Below, in pieces: positions 34,201 through 44,900 of a DNA stretch of 55,561 nt. Numbering within the stretch: the first letter of the stretch is position 1; every line of letters starts with the position of its first letter. Source of the DNA: a virus. The notes beneath the pieces were generated by a model. That model did no database searches. It saw only the letters and a program-made list of their open reading frames with translations, and was not told the origin of the DNA. Where the stretch lies: positions 1 to 55,561 of the IMG/VR virus record IMGVR_UViG_3300025112_006453; one strand, written 5' to 3'. A program made the position numbers and the translations under genes.

Positions 34201-37200
34201 GATGATGTTCAGTTTACGCGTGAGTCCAGACCAATTAACTTTAAGTTTTCAATAGAAAAGAGCATGTATCAGAATATTTCTGAAAATATGGTAAGGATGT
34301 TCTCGGTTATTAATGATTTTAACAATATTGTTGGTGATCCTGTTAACAAATATAGAGATAGCTATAAAAACTTAAGAATTTTAAGAAATAAGTTTTTCGA
34401 GTCAGTCCGGAACACCCCAGATTTAGATAAGTATATAGAATTCTATAAGTGGTTTGATTCGTCACTGAGCGCGTTACTACAGCAGCTTATGCCAGCAACT
34501 GCTGACTTTTCTAAAAACATAAAGACAATGGTGGAAAGCCATATGTTAGAAAGAAATAAATATCAGCACAGATTCCCAACCATTGATCTTTATCCGGCTG
34601 TTTTTGAGGGGGTAATAACCTCTCCCCTCCCGCTTAGTCCCGGCTGGCAGTTTACCCATCATCCAATAAATAATCAGGAAAACACCAATGCAAACTGGTG
34701 GAAGACAATGGCGCCACGCGACAAAGGAAGGCTTGCCACCGGCGAGGCGGATCTTGATGCAACCAGGCAGAAAACTTTTGATAATACGACGTCTAAAGAT
34801 CGCAAGGATAAAAAAAGCAATATATTTCGGTTTAACGTTCGAGCCCCCGCCTCCCCCTCCGGCCCGGCACAAAATTTGGTTATTGTGCAGCCTGCCGGTA
34901 CTAATTTCCACCCCTCTAAGTTAGTAAATTACGTTTTCGAAGCAACACAGCCCTATGGTCCCACCCTCGTTGCTAGTAATATTCCACGTAATATAATTTT
35001 AGGATTTTCTGGAGGGGTGGAGAAACTGCCAGATATCGTCGACGATATTAATCCAGGCGCCAAAAAGCGTTTGGGATTTGCGTTAGACCCGACAATTAAC
35101 AAGAAAGATTTGGTCGACCCGGCGCAATATAATGGAAATGTGATAGCTCCATTTAGTTTGTATAGTTCGTCCGTGAACACCGGCTATAATAAAAAAGTTC
35201 AGAATTTTTATGCGTCCGGTACTATGGTTACCAACTTACACGAAGATATAGTACACACCAATGCAACAAGACCTCTTCAGGGGCCTTTTACAGAAAGGTT
35301 TGTTGGGGGCCGTAACTATCGACACGTACCTTTAAATCGTTATGATGAAAGCCGAACAACGCCGAGCTTCTTAGACTATCGAACTACTCGTCCAGAAGGA
35401 TTCAGAATTGACTTTGGAGCATGGAATTTTTCTGGTGCTTTGGGTATTGTGCCTCCCAATTATCCATTCCTTGATTCCCCCCCCGGCTCCGCGCCGAAAG
35501 GATTTTTAAAGGATTTGCCGATTGCAAATCGACTACGCAACGTTGGAACAAAACGTCCGGTTAACATAGGCAACATTTTAATGACAACGGCTTCTGCGGA
35601 TGTAAGGGTACCCGGTACCCTGGCCCACGGCCCGATAGGTAATTATACTAAAAATTATCAAGTCGTCCAAACTGCTGGCCGCACTATTAATGATCCTTAT
35701 TTCCAACGACAGTCCTTTGATTTTGCATCGTATCCACAGAGCCCATACCCTCGGCTGCCGATTGTAGATCGCCATGCACTGCAGGACATTAGAGTTAGGA
35801 ACACCAAGGCCACGTATCTCACTTCGAGCGCTTGCTATGACTTCGATGCGGATCTCGTGCCCGAGATGGACACAAATAGCGCCGAAACGTGGATTTTTTG
35901 GATGAATTGCACACAGACCGGCTCCCTGAATTTTGTTTTTGCGGATGAAGGAGCAGACGAACGTTATATCCTTCTGAGCAACACCCAGCTTTTGGCTTTT
36001 AGAGCTTTCTGGACGGACGGCGGATCAGTCGCCGTACAGTGGAATACAGATGCAGCAGTAACTACGGGTAATGAGTGGGTTCATGTTGCTATAACATATG
36101 ATGGCACATCTACCGCGAATAATCCCGTATTCTACGTTAACGGAGAAGAAGTTGCCTCGTCCCTTATCGGCTCCCCCCCCGTCGGCACGTTAGATCCTTA
36201 TGAGGGTGTTGTAAATATTGGGTTTCATAATGGAAACGGATTTAAAGGGTATATGTCTGATATAGCTTTCTATAATACCAATTTAACTGGTGAAGAGATT
36301 GCGGCAATTTATGGCAACTCAACGTTAGATCTGATTAATTATGGCCCACCCCGAGTTGCTAACAACCTCATAATGTGGTGGAGAATGGGCGACGGCCCGG
36401 GCGATACGGTTAGCACCATCATCGACCAGGTGGGCAATGCAAATCTAGATTCCGTCAATTCTCCAACTATTAATGATATCTCTCCAGGCGTCTGCCTGGT
36501 TACTGCCAACGACAATAACTTCGCTCTTCCAAATCGCGACGGAGCTAACTCAAACCAGACCGTATTTGTTAATAGGTTCTCGGCTCCAGGTTCCTACGAA
36601 GCTTCCTCGCGCGGCTATTTAGATCCAGCACACGAAGAGAAGTCGGTCTACAACGTTCTTCCATATCGCAACCTTGGAGTGCTGAACTATGGACTATCGG
36701 GCTCTGCTTCTGCAGATCCCACGGTAGTTAATTCAATTGTTGTGGTCGACCAAATTGGCAAGAATCGCGGCCTTCGTCAACGCCTGAGCCTGCACTGCGG
36801 CCCATACGGCTCAGACGCCGCGTACGGCTCTGTACCGGCCGACACGTATGTAACGGTACCCTCCTATCATAAAGTCTATAGAAACCGCAAGAGACAGATT
36901 GTAGAGGGCAACTCGTATGTCACCGCGTCGGTATATGACAACTGGTATGTCCGCCATCCCATTCCGCGCTCTGCGCGACAGTATTCATGGATAACGGCAT
37001 CCTTGGACGAAGCTTCGGCAAACGCCAGTGCGCTGCTCTTTGGGTATTCAACGTTGAGTGGTGGAGTATTTGTTGAAAGTTTGCCCACGGTTACTGCAAG
37101 TGACTGGGTGACCGTGACGGCCTATCCAGCGTGTCAGCACCCGGAACTGAGATTTTTTGGTACTGATAAAACCTCTCAATCACCACTATCTTTGGCTACA

Positions 37201-40200
37201 TACCCGCGACCCCTATTCACGGATTTCGTTGGACTTAATTCCAATATTTATGAGCCCATCACATCTAGCACAAATACACTTGGCTATCCTCGTATGGAGG
37301 TCAGCCTCCAATATAACTCTTGCGCGACGGCAAACCTTTATAGGGTAAATTATTATGGAGGCCTGATCAGCGGTTATCCAGGGAGCGCGCCTGATGATGG
37401 ACGATATGTGGCCCCGACGCTTAATGCCATCTTACTTCACCGACAAGGGCCCTACGGCTGGCCCAGTTGGAAACAGATTAAGACTGGTGATCATCCAGTA
37501 AGAAGACACCAGAACGCCCGCAGCACCATTTCTGTGAGAACTAAAACTGCTTATGATGAGAACGTCTATGCCAAGAAAGGCAACGCAATAACGCAGTTTA
37601 TAGAGCCGGCCGCTTATTCTGAAGAAATGCCGATGGTTCATACCATGAGGGTAACCCCAAGCGATGGTGGCCCCGCCTTCGACGCAACTTTAAAAAGCTC
37701 TTTTGGAAACAAGATTGTCAATTATGCCACTTATGAGCTAGACAATCTTCTTGAAACTAACAAAGATTATGATTCATCTGATTTGTATTTTAACCGAATC
37801 AACTCAATGATTTTTGAAGGAACCAATAACGACCCGGCCTTTGAGGGCATGCTATCAAACATCGGGGCGGTATATGCTCAGCGTGTGTATCCGGCGGCTT
37901 ATAATTCCTTCTTAAAGAGAACAAATGCTCGCGGAAACTATTCAATCTCGGCCATATGGGACGATTCCCGCGCAAATCGCAACTCAGGCCCCTCCGGTTT
38001 TAACAACTCACAGGGAAGGCCAACTCCTTCGGCAAGTGTATGGCCGCTTGATGGGCATTCTAATTACAGCTCAACGGCCAGTCTCGCTGGCTATGATGGT
38101 TCTGGCGAACTCCAAAATAATTATTTTAAATATGCATCAGGCAGCGTTTCCCTCGGGCGCGCCTTTACTTCGGCATCCGTGATATATGCAGCACGACTAC
38201 CCCTAGGTCTCAACCCGGCCACCGACGGCGCCGTTTTTGGTGGCGATCAATATTATGAAGTTGCCTCGATGGCCGGAAAAGACCCCTACATGACCTATGA
38301 AGAATATTCCCATAAGATGAGGCTTATAGGCAGAGACTATTCTATAGTTCCTGAATTTAGAATCAGCGAACACATGGACAGATATATTGACGACGATAGT
38401 TCCGAGTTTACGACACTTACGGACATTGCAGACCTGTTAGATCTTACAGGCTCCCTATATGATAATTCCGGAGAAGAAGGTTTCTTCCAGGACTATGCAA
38501 ATTCAGATTTCATGAAGTTCTTTAAGATTGTAAATTCGGAATATGATGGCGCCCAATTAGTCGATGGGTCAAAGATGAAGCAATCCAAGATTGGTCTCCG
38601 ATGCTTTGCTCTTCTCAAGTTTTTGCCGTATAAAGGGTTCTATCCTGCTGAGCGCACACTTGAATTAGCAAGCCTTTTCTCGCAATCCTATGGCTCTTAT
38701 ATGAACCCGTATACATGGGATTGGACCACCCCGAGAGATATATTGGTGCCTTATCCGCGGTCATATCGAGCCATGGTTGAGCCCCTCTTCGGACCGGGCA
38801 TCCTATTTAATACGATAAAATCTGGAATTGCAGTAAGCAACGTAATGCTGCTCAATACAGCTTCCACAAGCCCGGGCGATATCATGAAGAATGACGAATT
38901 GGTCTGCCGCGATATCGAAGCTAATGCTCTTGTAGCCCCCGAAGGCAATATATATTATCCAAACTTGCTCGGCCGCGCATGGCATGCCGAGGATGAAGTC
39001 GACGTTAATGAAAAGGGCTATTATATGGAACAGCTTCCTTTTGAAGCGTTGTATAAGCCCCGCGCTTACCTTACTAAAAAATACATATACGATATTGCAG
39101 TTCACCCATCGGCGTCCCTGTACGTAAAAGACTATTATAGAGGCGCCCATGTATATTGGCCCGGAGAAGGTTCACAGTTATATGAGCTAGCAATTGATAA
39201 TTTTATGTGCGAAACTGTGGACTTTTTTCAACAAGGACTGACAACACTTACGTCAAAAACAGAAAACTATTTTGGTGAAGTTCAGTCCGGTTCGGCATAT
39301 ACAATGACTTTGAAAATGATTCGACCAATGCTGGTTTCATCTTCTATTGGTCCCGACGGAAGATGGCACGGAACCACTGTTAATACTTATACAAGTGGTT
39401 GTCAACTTATAGATCATTCAAAATTTGATATGTATAGAAGAATCTCGGCTTTTGGTCAGCCCCTTGCTGGAGTTAGGTCGCCCGGCGGTGGGCCGCCGGT
39501 CTGTGGTAACTCCGCACTCCGCATTACCGCATCTTTTAGCCATCTTACTCCTTCTTATTTCATGGGCTCGGGCTCTGCCACTTTTACATTTGCGGCTCCC
39601 TATACGGGCCGGCCCACTTTAGGCGAGATATTGGCGAACACAACCATAACCTTTGACCGGATGGAATTGAGTGTTCTCTCTAGTGGCGTATCCTCATTAC
39701 CAGTGCATCTAAGTAATTCCTTTAATCTTATGGATATAGCTTCAAACGTTGTCCCCGGTACCACCACCGAGACCCAACAATGGGTAATTCAATCTAAGTT
39801 TGAGACGCCCGTGATTAACTTGGCCGGAGTAACAGCGTCGGTGCGCGCACCGACGACCAAGAATCCTGCTTTTGTTACGGACAACATCACACCAGCAAAT
39901 CTGTTGACTGGCTCTGGGCTTTGGCACCAATATGGTAGTATCCCCAAACCATCTGAAACTGTATATACTTATATTGAAGAGCCGCTGCGCAATTCTTTGG
40001 CTGATATCGTTGGTATGCCGGCAGGCGTACCTTATCCTCTCGGGGATATTAAGAGAAGTAAACAAATTTTTGAAGCGGTTGTGGCCGTTCCATTCCTCCT
40101 TGGAAAGGATGGAAGAAGAAAGTTCTATAAATTAAGTGCTCCTCCACTCGGCCGCGGCCCGTCATCTACAATTTTGGCTACGATTAGCAAACTCGCAGCA

Positions 40201-40779
40201 CATATGAAGAAATATGTTTTTCCCCCGCGATTTGATTTTGTAATAAACAAAGAGATGGATCCGGTTGCTATGTATGTCTTCGAATTTAATGCAGATTTAA
40301 CACAACAAGATTTGGCAGATATTTGGCAGAACTTGCCTCCCACGGTTAATGAAACTTTTGTTGCGAGAGAGGTTGAGATTGAACATGAATTATTAGTAGA
40401 CGAACTATTAAATAGAACCACTCGTCCCATCACTGAGGATTTAAGATGGCTTGTCTTTAAAGTCAAGCAGCGCGCTCAAAAGGATTATACAAGATATGTG
40501 AAGCGAGGCCTTGTTACGGATCTATCGACAATTCCGAGCAATATTAGAAATGCGTCGTATTCTTACAACTGGCCCTACGATTATTTCTCCCTTGTCGAAC
40601 TAGTTAAAATTGATGAAGCCATTGAATATACATCTGAAAAACCACCAGATAATACAACTCAGATAGTTGGCGATGTAAATGTGGTGATTCCAGATGTTCT
40701 ACAGGTAGATGTTGTTGGGGGCGATCCTCCAGGATCCGGCCCCGGCCCGCTTCCTTTAGAGGGTCTTAACGAGGGATAA
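31207..40779 (+). CDS. Giant virion protein, 3190 residues, with LamG-like domains
   Basis: The 9.6-kb frame is open throughout. Domains seen: a LamG/concanavalin-like lectin at about 174-380 (NGVTVEFWLKKEAYN, GKWHHYAFSF, KYYIDGD, LDEFRYWKIQRS); a tail-protein-I-like segment at about 462-608 (FFPSWIQESDIENGG, NIFKSKGTRKSFRNLLRCFG), the region that in tail proteins contacts the baseplate; a second LamG at about 1539-1705 (SAETWIFWMNCTQ, WVHVAITYDG, PVFYVNGEEVA, GYMSDIAFYN); and a helical C-terminus with FDFVINKEMDPVAMYVFEF. Lectin domains suggest contact with host or environmental glycans. It is probably the largest baseplate or fibre component, made of T4 gp7-like parts. Function is inferred from domains and position. 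Confidence 0.72.
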   Translation: MSLKGLFQDVTVTKTVADKSAEQIGGVVESARYHLADIVDEKRFIPRIDYSEPKNFAKYGSAEKYYEDSFSYIYSSYPYDGSLYEQIEWKNSGSYLDIYLFEDKYPRTHGYINFSYGGWGTHGTAPAWPDNAGYGKPQTSDLEHISIEGGPGLGGGPHNQGANIWDPAEKRKSNLELDLSNGVTVEFWLKKEAYNNTDTEKEVIFDLWNNELSSSADYGRLRIELTGAARSRGTWLATVMSGTTGFQWQTIGTTPTGTVADGKWHHYAFSFLSASDGVDTKYYIDGDLETNTTLGSTGIDSIGGDMLAYIGALRTSVSGNTYFGLDMTGSGKLSASLDEFRYWKIQRSSKDIGRYWFTQVGGGTNTDVANTDLGVYYKFNEGITGKTSTDSVVLDYSGRVSNGAWEGYASGARSTGSAIIESSASAIEFKDPIIYSFHPDVQAELESLKLSGSAHDFQNPSRMLGFFPSWIQESDIENGGELTRLTQVLSSYFDTLYLQIESMSNLQDIQYVSGSTKPNTIANRLLEHRGLLAPELFLDADILEKLADRSEDKLYEESLTDIKNSIYQNIYNNLVNIFKSKGTRKSFRNLLRCFGVDDEIYKFNVYGNNVEFQVRNNRELNSVKKRFIDFNNTERFASTVFQQTSSLNSNTVSYISGSSALTGGYATTLETYVFFPEKPKVYDEGYSDSQYKALSSSLFGQHTTIPFQDSDPTNLTWNTLDTANFQVYAVRDELFSKDVKFVLTTSLGSSFPTLSSSYFADTYENTNWVLGVTVKPQKYPLEPTLSTDVSASGEYVVEFKGSNVDAGAVLGTFLVTGTIDPAQVGYSFLTESRRVYVGAHRTNFTGSALTKTDVRIGFCRYWMDDITLEGISTHAMDIQNYGTKYPSMSPYLFQDVRTSNIEFKSNDTLALNWDFEIVSSSNAAGQFVVDDFSSGSTTIQATRYGPLGNLLGAQHSALGFAFPTSSTDVIDADYVLAAELQSFEHISSTDMISIVGAQDDVQFTRESRPINFKFSIEKSMYQNISENMVRMFSVINDFNNIVGDPVNKYRDSYKNLRILRNKFFESVRNTPDLDKYIEFYKWFDSSLSALLQQLMPATADFSKNIKTMVESHMLERNKYQHRFPTIDLYPAVFEGVITSPLPLSPGWQFTHHPINNQENTNANWWKTMAPRDKGRLATGEADLDATRQKTFDNTTSKDRKDKKSNIFRFNVRAPASPSGPAQNLVIVQPAGTNFHPSKLVNYVFEATQPYGPTLVASNIPRNIILGFSGGVEKLPDIVDDINPGAKKRLGFALDPTINKKDLVDPAQYNGNVIAPFSLYSSSVNTGYNKKVQNFYASGTMVTNLHEDIVHTNATRPLQGPFTERFVGGRNYRHVPLNRYDESRTTPSFLDYRTTRPEGFRIDFGAWNFSGALGIVPPNYPFLDSPPGSAPKGFLKDLPIANRLRNVGTKRPVNIGNILMTTASADVRVPGTLAHGPIGNYTKNYQVVQTAGRTINDPYFQRQSFDFASYPQSPYPRLPIVDRHALQDIRVRNTKATYLTSSACYDFDADLVPEMDTNSAETWIFWMNCTQTGSLNFVFADEGADERYILLSNTQLLAFRAFWTDGGSVAVQWNTDAAVTTGNEWVHVAITYDGTSTANNPVFYVNGEEVASSLIGSPPVGTLDPYEGVVNIGFHNGNGFKGYMSDIAFYNTNLTGEEIAAIYGNSTLDLINYGPPRVANNLIMWWRMGDGPGDTVSTIIDQVGNANLDSVNSPTINDISPGVCLVTANDNNFALPNRDGANSNQTVFVNRFSAPGSYEASSRGYLDPAHEEKSVYNVLPYRNLGVLNYGLSGSASADPTVVNSIVVVDQIGKNRGLRQRLSLHCGPYGSDAAYGSVPADTYVTVPSYHKVYRNRKRQIVEGNSYVTASVYDNWYVRHPIPRSARQYSWITASLDEASANASALLFGYSTLSGGVFVESLPTVTASDWVTVTAYPACQHPELRFFGTDKTSQSPLSLATYPRPLFTDFVGLNSNIYEPITSSTNTLGYPRMEVSLQYNSCATANLYRVNYYGGLISGYPGSAPDDGRYVAPTLNAILLHRQGPYGWPSWKQIKTGDHPVRRHQNARSTISVRTKTAYDENVYAKKGNAITQFIEPAAYSEEMPMVHTMRVTPSDGGPAFDATLKSSFGNKIVNYATYELDNLLETNKDYDSSDLYFNRINSMIFEGTNNDPAFEGMLSNIGAVYAQRVYPAAYNSFLKRTNARGNYSISAIWDDSRANRNSGPSGFNNSQGRPTPSASVWPLDGHSNYSSTASLAGYDGSGELQNNYFKYASGSVSLGRAFTSASVIYAARLPLGLNPATDGAVFGGDQYYEVASMAGKDPYMTYEEYSHKMRLIGRDYSIVPEFRISEHMDRYIDDDSSEFTTLTDIADLLDLTGSLYDNSGEEGFFQDYANSDFMKFFKIVNSEYDGAQLVDGSKMKQSKIGLRCFALLKFLPYKGFYPAERTLELASLFSQSYGSYMNPYTWDWTTPRDILVPYPRSYRAMVEPLFGPGILFNTIKSGIAVSNVMLLNTASTSPGDIMKNDELVCRDIEANALVAPEGNIYYPNLLGRAWHAEDEVDVNEKGYYMEQLPFEALYKPRAYLTKKYIYDIAVHPSASLYVKDYYRGAHVYWPGEGSQLYELAIDNFMCETVDFFQQGLTTLTSKTENYFGEVQSGSAYTMTLKMIRPMLVSSSIGPDGRWHGTTVNTYTSGCQLIDHSKFDMYRRISAFGQPLAGVRSPGGGPPVCGNSALRITASFSHLTPSYFMGSGSATFTFAAPYTGRPTLGEILANTTITFDRMELSVLSSGVSSLPVHLSNSFNLMDIASNVVPGTTTETQQWVIQSKFETPVINLAGVTASVRAPTTKNPAFVTDNITPANLLTGSGLWHQYGSIPKPSETVYTYIEEPLRNSLADIVGMPAGVPYPLGDIKRSKQIFEAVVAVPFLLGKDGRRKFYKLSAPPLGRGPSSTILATISKLAAHMKKYVFPPRFDFVINKEMDPVAMYVFEFNADLTQQDLADIWQNLPPTVNETFVAREVEIEHELLVDELLNRTTRPITEDLRWLVFKVKQRAQKDYTRYVKRGLVTDLSTIPSNIRNASYSYNWPYDYFSLVELVKIDEAIEYTSEKPPDNTTQIVGDVNVVIPDVLQVDVVGGDPPGSGPGPLPLEGLNEG

Positions 40780-40784
40780 GAGTA

Positions 40785-41930
40785 GTGCAATTTTTTGATG
40801 ATAAAGAAGAGGTGTTGGATATAATTGTGACCCCGTACGGCCGCCATCTATTATCACTAGGGCGTTTTAGTCCTGAGTATTACGCTTTTTTCGACGATGA
40901 CATACTGTATGACTCTCAGTGGGCAACCATTACAGACGAAATACAAAATGATATCGAGACCCGGATTCAAGATGGGACTGCCAGGATTAAGCAGCCGTCT
41001 ACATATACGGGGGTTGAAACAACTATAAATGAAAATACTGAAATTATTACAACCGCTCTACAGGACGCCGGCTTTGCATTCGGAGGCGACAAATATGGGA
41101 ACGTCGCCCAAGACACATACAATACCAGCATTTATAATCAAGAGGCCCTCCAAAGATTTGGAGATACTTATGAGTTTTTATCTTCGCCAATTGGTTCCTC
41201 TGAGCTTAGCTCGAAATACTTGCCCACCTGGAATGTCTCTATGCTCAGAGGACATATATCCAGTAGCTCTGGGTCACTTGCAACCGCTAAACAAGGCGGC
41301 GTTAATGATACCGTAAAATATACGTACGAACAAATACCTCAATTAAACATAACACTTACCTATGAGGTGTATGTTGATACAACGGATAATCCTATATTAA
41401 CTAATAATGCGACCACCGTTAATTATAGTCAACAGGGGTTTCCGATATCAGACAGTGAGTGGCCCCCCGAAGATACGGGCCCCCTCGATCTTCAGGACAT
41501 CTCACCGGCCGAATTTGAAAATATAGCCTCAGAAATATTTCCAGAAGATGGTACCTTTTTTCGATTAATTGACGGCAGGGTAGTATTACAAGTAGCAGAA
41601 AATAATACAATGTATAAAAAAGAAAACTTTGAGATTCAGGTTTTTCTTAGCGCTTCTTCGGTGACTGCGGGATCCCCCGGAACCCTAGAACTTTTGAGTT
41701 TTGCTTCAGAAGATGCATTCGAATATACAGCAACAACTGTAGGAAAGTATTTAACTTTGAATGTTGACAAAGAAATACAAGATAGTACCCTCAAGAGCTT
41801 GGTTTCACAAGGCTTGGGGGCCATAAGAAGCGGCGAATTGGTAACTGATTCTTCCACCACTAACGTAATAAGCACCCGCGAATTCTTAATAAGAGATCTA
41901 TATGGGCCCGAACTCGGATGTCCTGAATAA
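40785..41930 (+). CDS. Tail structural protein with DIIxTPxGR start
   Basis: This 381-residue protein has a GTG start with GAGGGATAAGAG shortly upstream. Residues 3-43 (FFDDKEEVLDIIVTPYGRHL and the FFDDDILYDS that follows) match the pattern at the start of the gene at 49264 (F-x-D, LD, T-x-x-GR, L-x-x-G, DD-x-I-x-YD). Both therefore share one N-terminal fold. The rest is strand-rich and Ser/Thr/Tyr-rich with YEFLSSPIGSSELSS and ITLTYEVYVDTTDNP. No enzyme motif was found. Probably a baseplate or tail-fibre-associated protein of the cyanophage/T4-like structural set. Confidence 0.6.
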   Translation: MQFFDDKEEVLDIIVTPYGRHLLSLGRFSPEYYAFFDDDILYDSQWATITDEIQNDIETRIQDGTARIKQPSTYTGVETTINENTEIITTALQDAGFAFGGDKYGNVAQDTYNTSIYNQEALQRFGDTYEFLSSPIGSSELSSKYLPTWNVSMLRGHISSSSGSLATAKQGGVNDTVKYTYEQIPQLNITLTYEVYVDTTDNPILTNNATTVNYSQQGFPISDSEWPPEDTGPLDLQDISPAEFENIASEIFPEDGTFFRLIDGRVVLQVAENNTMYKKENFEIQVFLSASSVTAGSPGTLELLSFASEDAFEYTATTVGKYLTLNVDKEIQDSTLKSLVSQGLGAIRSGELVTDSSTTNVISTREFLIRDLYGPELGCPE

Positions 41931-44900
41931 TGAAACGTATATCTTTTGGTTCGACTAGCGTGGCTGTAAATATTAGCCAAATACGAATTGGCAAAAATCA
42001 TGATTTTCATTCTTTGGCAGTGGAATTGGAGGTTTTAGCGTCTAATAATGCCGGCCCTCGCCGAAATCCATACACTTCAACAGGATCGCGAACAAAAAAT
42101 TTATTTGTGGCGGCCGTAACCAGCGACCAACTCACAGAAAGTTTTTTTGTAGACAATAATAATATTATTCCTTATCTAACTCAGGAAGCAAGTAGCCCCA
42201 GTGTCATTATTATGAAGCGGACTCTCGACGGCGGCCCGTCCCCTCGTAATTATCGAGCAAATTATGGCGGCAATGTGTCTTCTGGGAATTCTTTTTCGTT
42301 GACAATTGATGGTTCGAGCTTGTCAAATTTAACAATATTTGCTGGTGTTCTTACCACCACCTTACGAACTCGCCGAGATATTCACAGTTTAACCTCAATG
42401 GATAAACTTATATGCATCCGAGCCGGACAGAGACAAGAAACTAATATAGTTTTATATACCGATAAGGCAAAGACCAATGTTTGGGTAGGAAAAGCTTACC
42501 AAGATAATTCTGGTAACTGGTTTAAAGCTGTTGTTGGACGAGCCGGCTCCGGTAAACTTTATGCTGTAATCGTTCCTAATACGAAAGTAATTTTTCTCTG
42601 GGACGCAGAGAAAGTACTAAACAGACAATTGGTTAATTTGCCCTCAGTTTTATATAATACTAATAAAGGAATTAATTCTAAAAAAGCAATAGTACAAAAT
42701 ATAAAAAGACACAGCCCAAATTATTTTTCTTCTTTGTATACGTCTAAGATTGATTCGGGCGATTTGGCGCTTACTTTCGCATTTAATAAGATTGATTTTT
42801 TTAGAAATAAGGGTTTGTTTGGGGATTTAATCCAAAACATTCCTGCTCTTATAAGCTCTTTTAGTTTGGCGTCGACAAAGATTCTTAGAAAGCGAGTAAC
42901 AACCAATAGACCGTCCAACGAGCTTACGGGCGGCGGCGCGAACAGCGAATATATTGATTCTGAGAAAATAATTACACAGACGCCTACATTCCCTGCTCTT
43001 GCGGGCCCCCATACCAATGTTCTTATGGTGGCCGCTACTGATGCGGGTGCCAAAGATTTAACATATGGCTATTATGCCTATGGTGTAGAATTTGTATTTA
43101 TTGATAAAACATCTGAAAAAATTAAAGGTTTGGTTGATGATCCTATAAATGGGCTTAGGTTTCATGTTAATATGCTAACGGCTCTCTATAAGCGAGCCTC
43201 TCTGCCTAATAATTATGACAGGTATAGCAGGCGGTATACCCCTCAGTGGAACGCGGCGCAACCTGGGGAGCTTGATTCGGCCCTCGGCGCGATCGCAAGA
43301 TATATTGGCGTTTTAAATGTTTTCTATAAGTCATTAGAGTCGGAACTCGGCAAGCCGCTTCAAAGCCTACAACAAGAAATCTATAATATGACTGCGCGCG
43401 CCAATAATGGCCCAGAAGGAATTAATTTATTGATCCAAATAATTAATAATTTGATTTCGGAAATTAATAATTTCCTAAAGAAAAGGAATATCTACGGGCC
43501 CAATTCTGCAGCCGAACTTAAGACCGGAAGTTCGAGGATAAGTCAGGGAGCTAGAATAATTAAAGTTAAATATTATTTTAATGAATTTGTTGATGCCGAA
43601 GAATTTGTTGATTATGGGTTTGATTATTTAGCGACGGAGGGATCGGAACAGGAAACCTCAGCTTATAATCCTTTTAAAATAGTGTCATATGAAAAGATTA
43701 GATCACTCCTGGCACTTGAAAATACTACTTATAATAATACAACCAACAATGCTTTTAGTCCCATAACCCTAACCCCAAACTTTTTTAATTTATATGGAAA
43801 ACGCCATGCACTTAATACAACGGGCCCCAATCGAGGCAAACAGGATGCCGCATTAGGATCTCTGTTGGCAGCCTCTAATTTATATAGAAATTCGCCAATT
43901 GATCTGGCTCAATTTATGTTACCAGATCCAGGAGCGACTTCTCAATCGGATGAGTTTAATACTATTCGCAATGGTTTAAAAATGATGGAGCATGGTGGCT
44001 GTTCTGTAGAAATCGACGCGACCATCGATGATAAACAGCGGGGAATTTTTAGTACTTATAATTCCTTAGCTTTGGAAGAAGATAATAATCTATTGGATGC
44101 TGCAAAGAAGTTGTCAGAGTCATCTCCGTTTGTTGTTAATAAAAAATCCCCAACGTCGGCGGCGGATTTTATTTTATCCGTGGATAACGCAGGGCAGCCT
44201 AGTCAAGCGCAAGTTATTTCAAAGCTTAATCCTGATTTTGTAGCCTATTTGACACAAACAGATTATTTTGTTTCGGAAACAAGAAATAATAGCACCACTA
44301 TTAAAAATATAACAGATGGGAAGGTTTTTAGGTCAGCCAATAACAGTGTCTCTGCCTTCTTGCAAGAAGTACAAGATCAACCCACTCCCAACCCCAAGCG
44401 TCCGGCGCCTAGGATTAGCCAACTGCTTCTTGATGATGATATATCTCCGCGCACCCCATCGATACAAGAATATACATACGCTCAAATTTTAGAATCTTCG
44501 CAAGTAAAAGCTACCCAAACAGCCACGGTGGCGATGACAATTGGATCAACCAGAAAAACTCAATATCTTGCAGGTTTTGGGCGGTTAAATGATTCTCTTA
44601 TGTTGCAACGACCTATCTGGATTGATCTTACGGCAACTGATATTAATAATTTCGCAGCCGGTGGCAGCTCGATACTTTGCAGATTTGTGGACGAGACGTC
44701 ACAGTTTAGTCCTTTTGAGGGAGTAGCCGCCCCAGTTTATAATTCTATGTTTATATTGTCAAATACTATGTCGCTCCCCGTAGCTCCCCAATTGTTTGTT
44801 CCCGAAAGCGGACTAGTACCAAACGTTTTGCCCCCTACAGTCACTCAAGATGACTCGATGTCTTATTCAACCTCTTACATCCCGGGCACTCAGGAGAACC

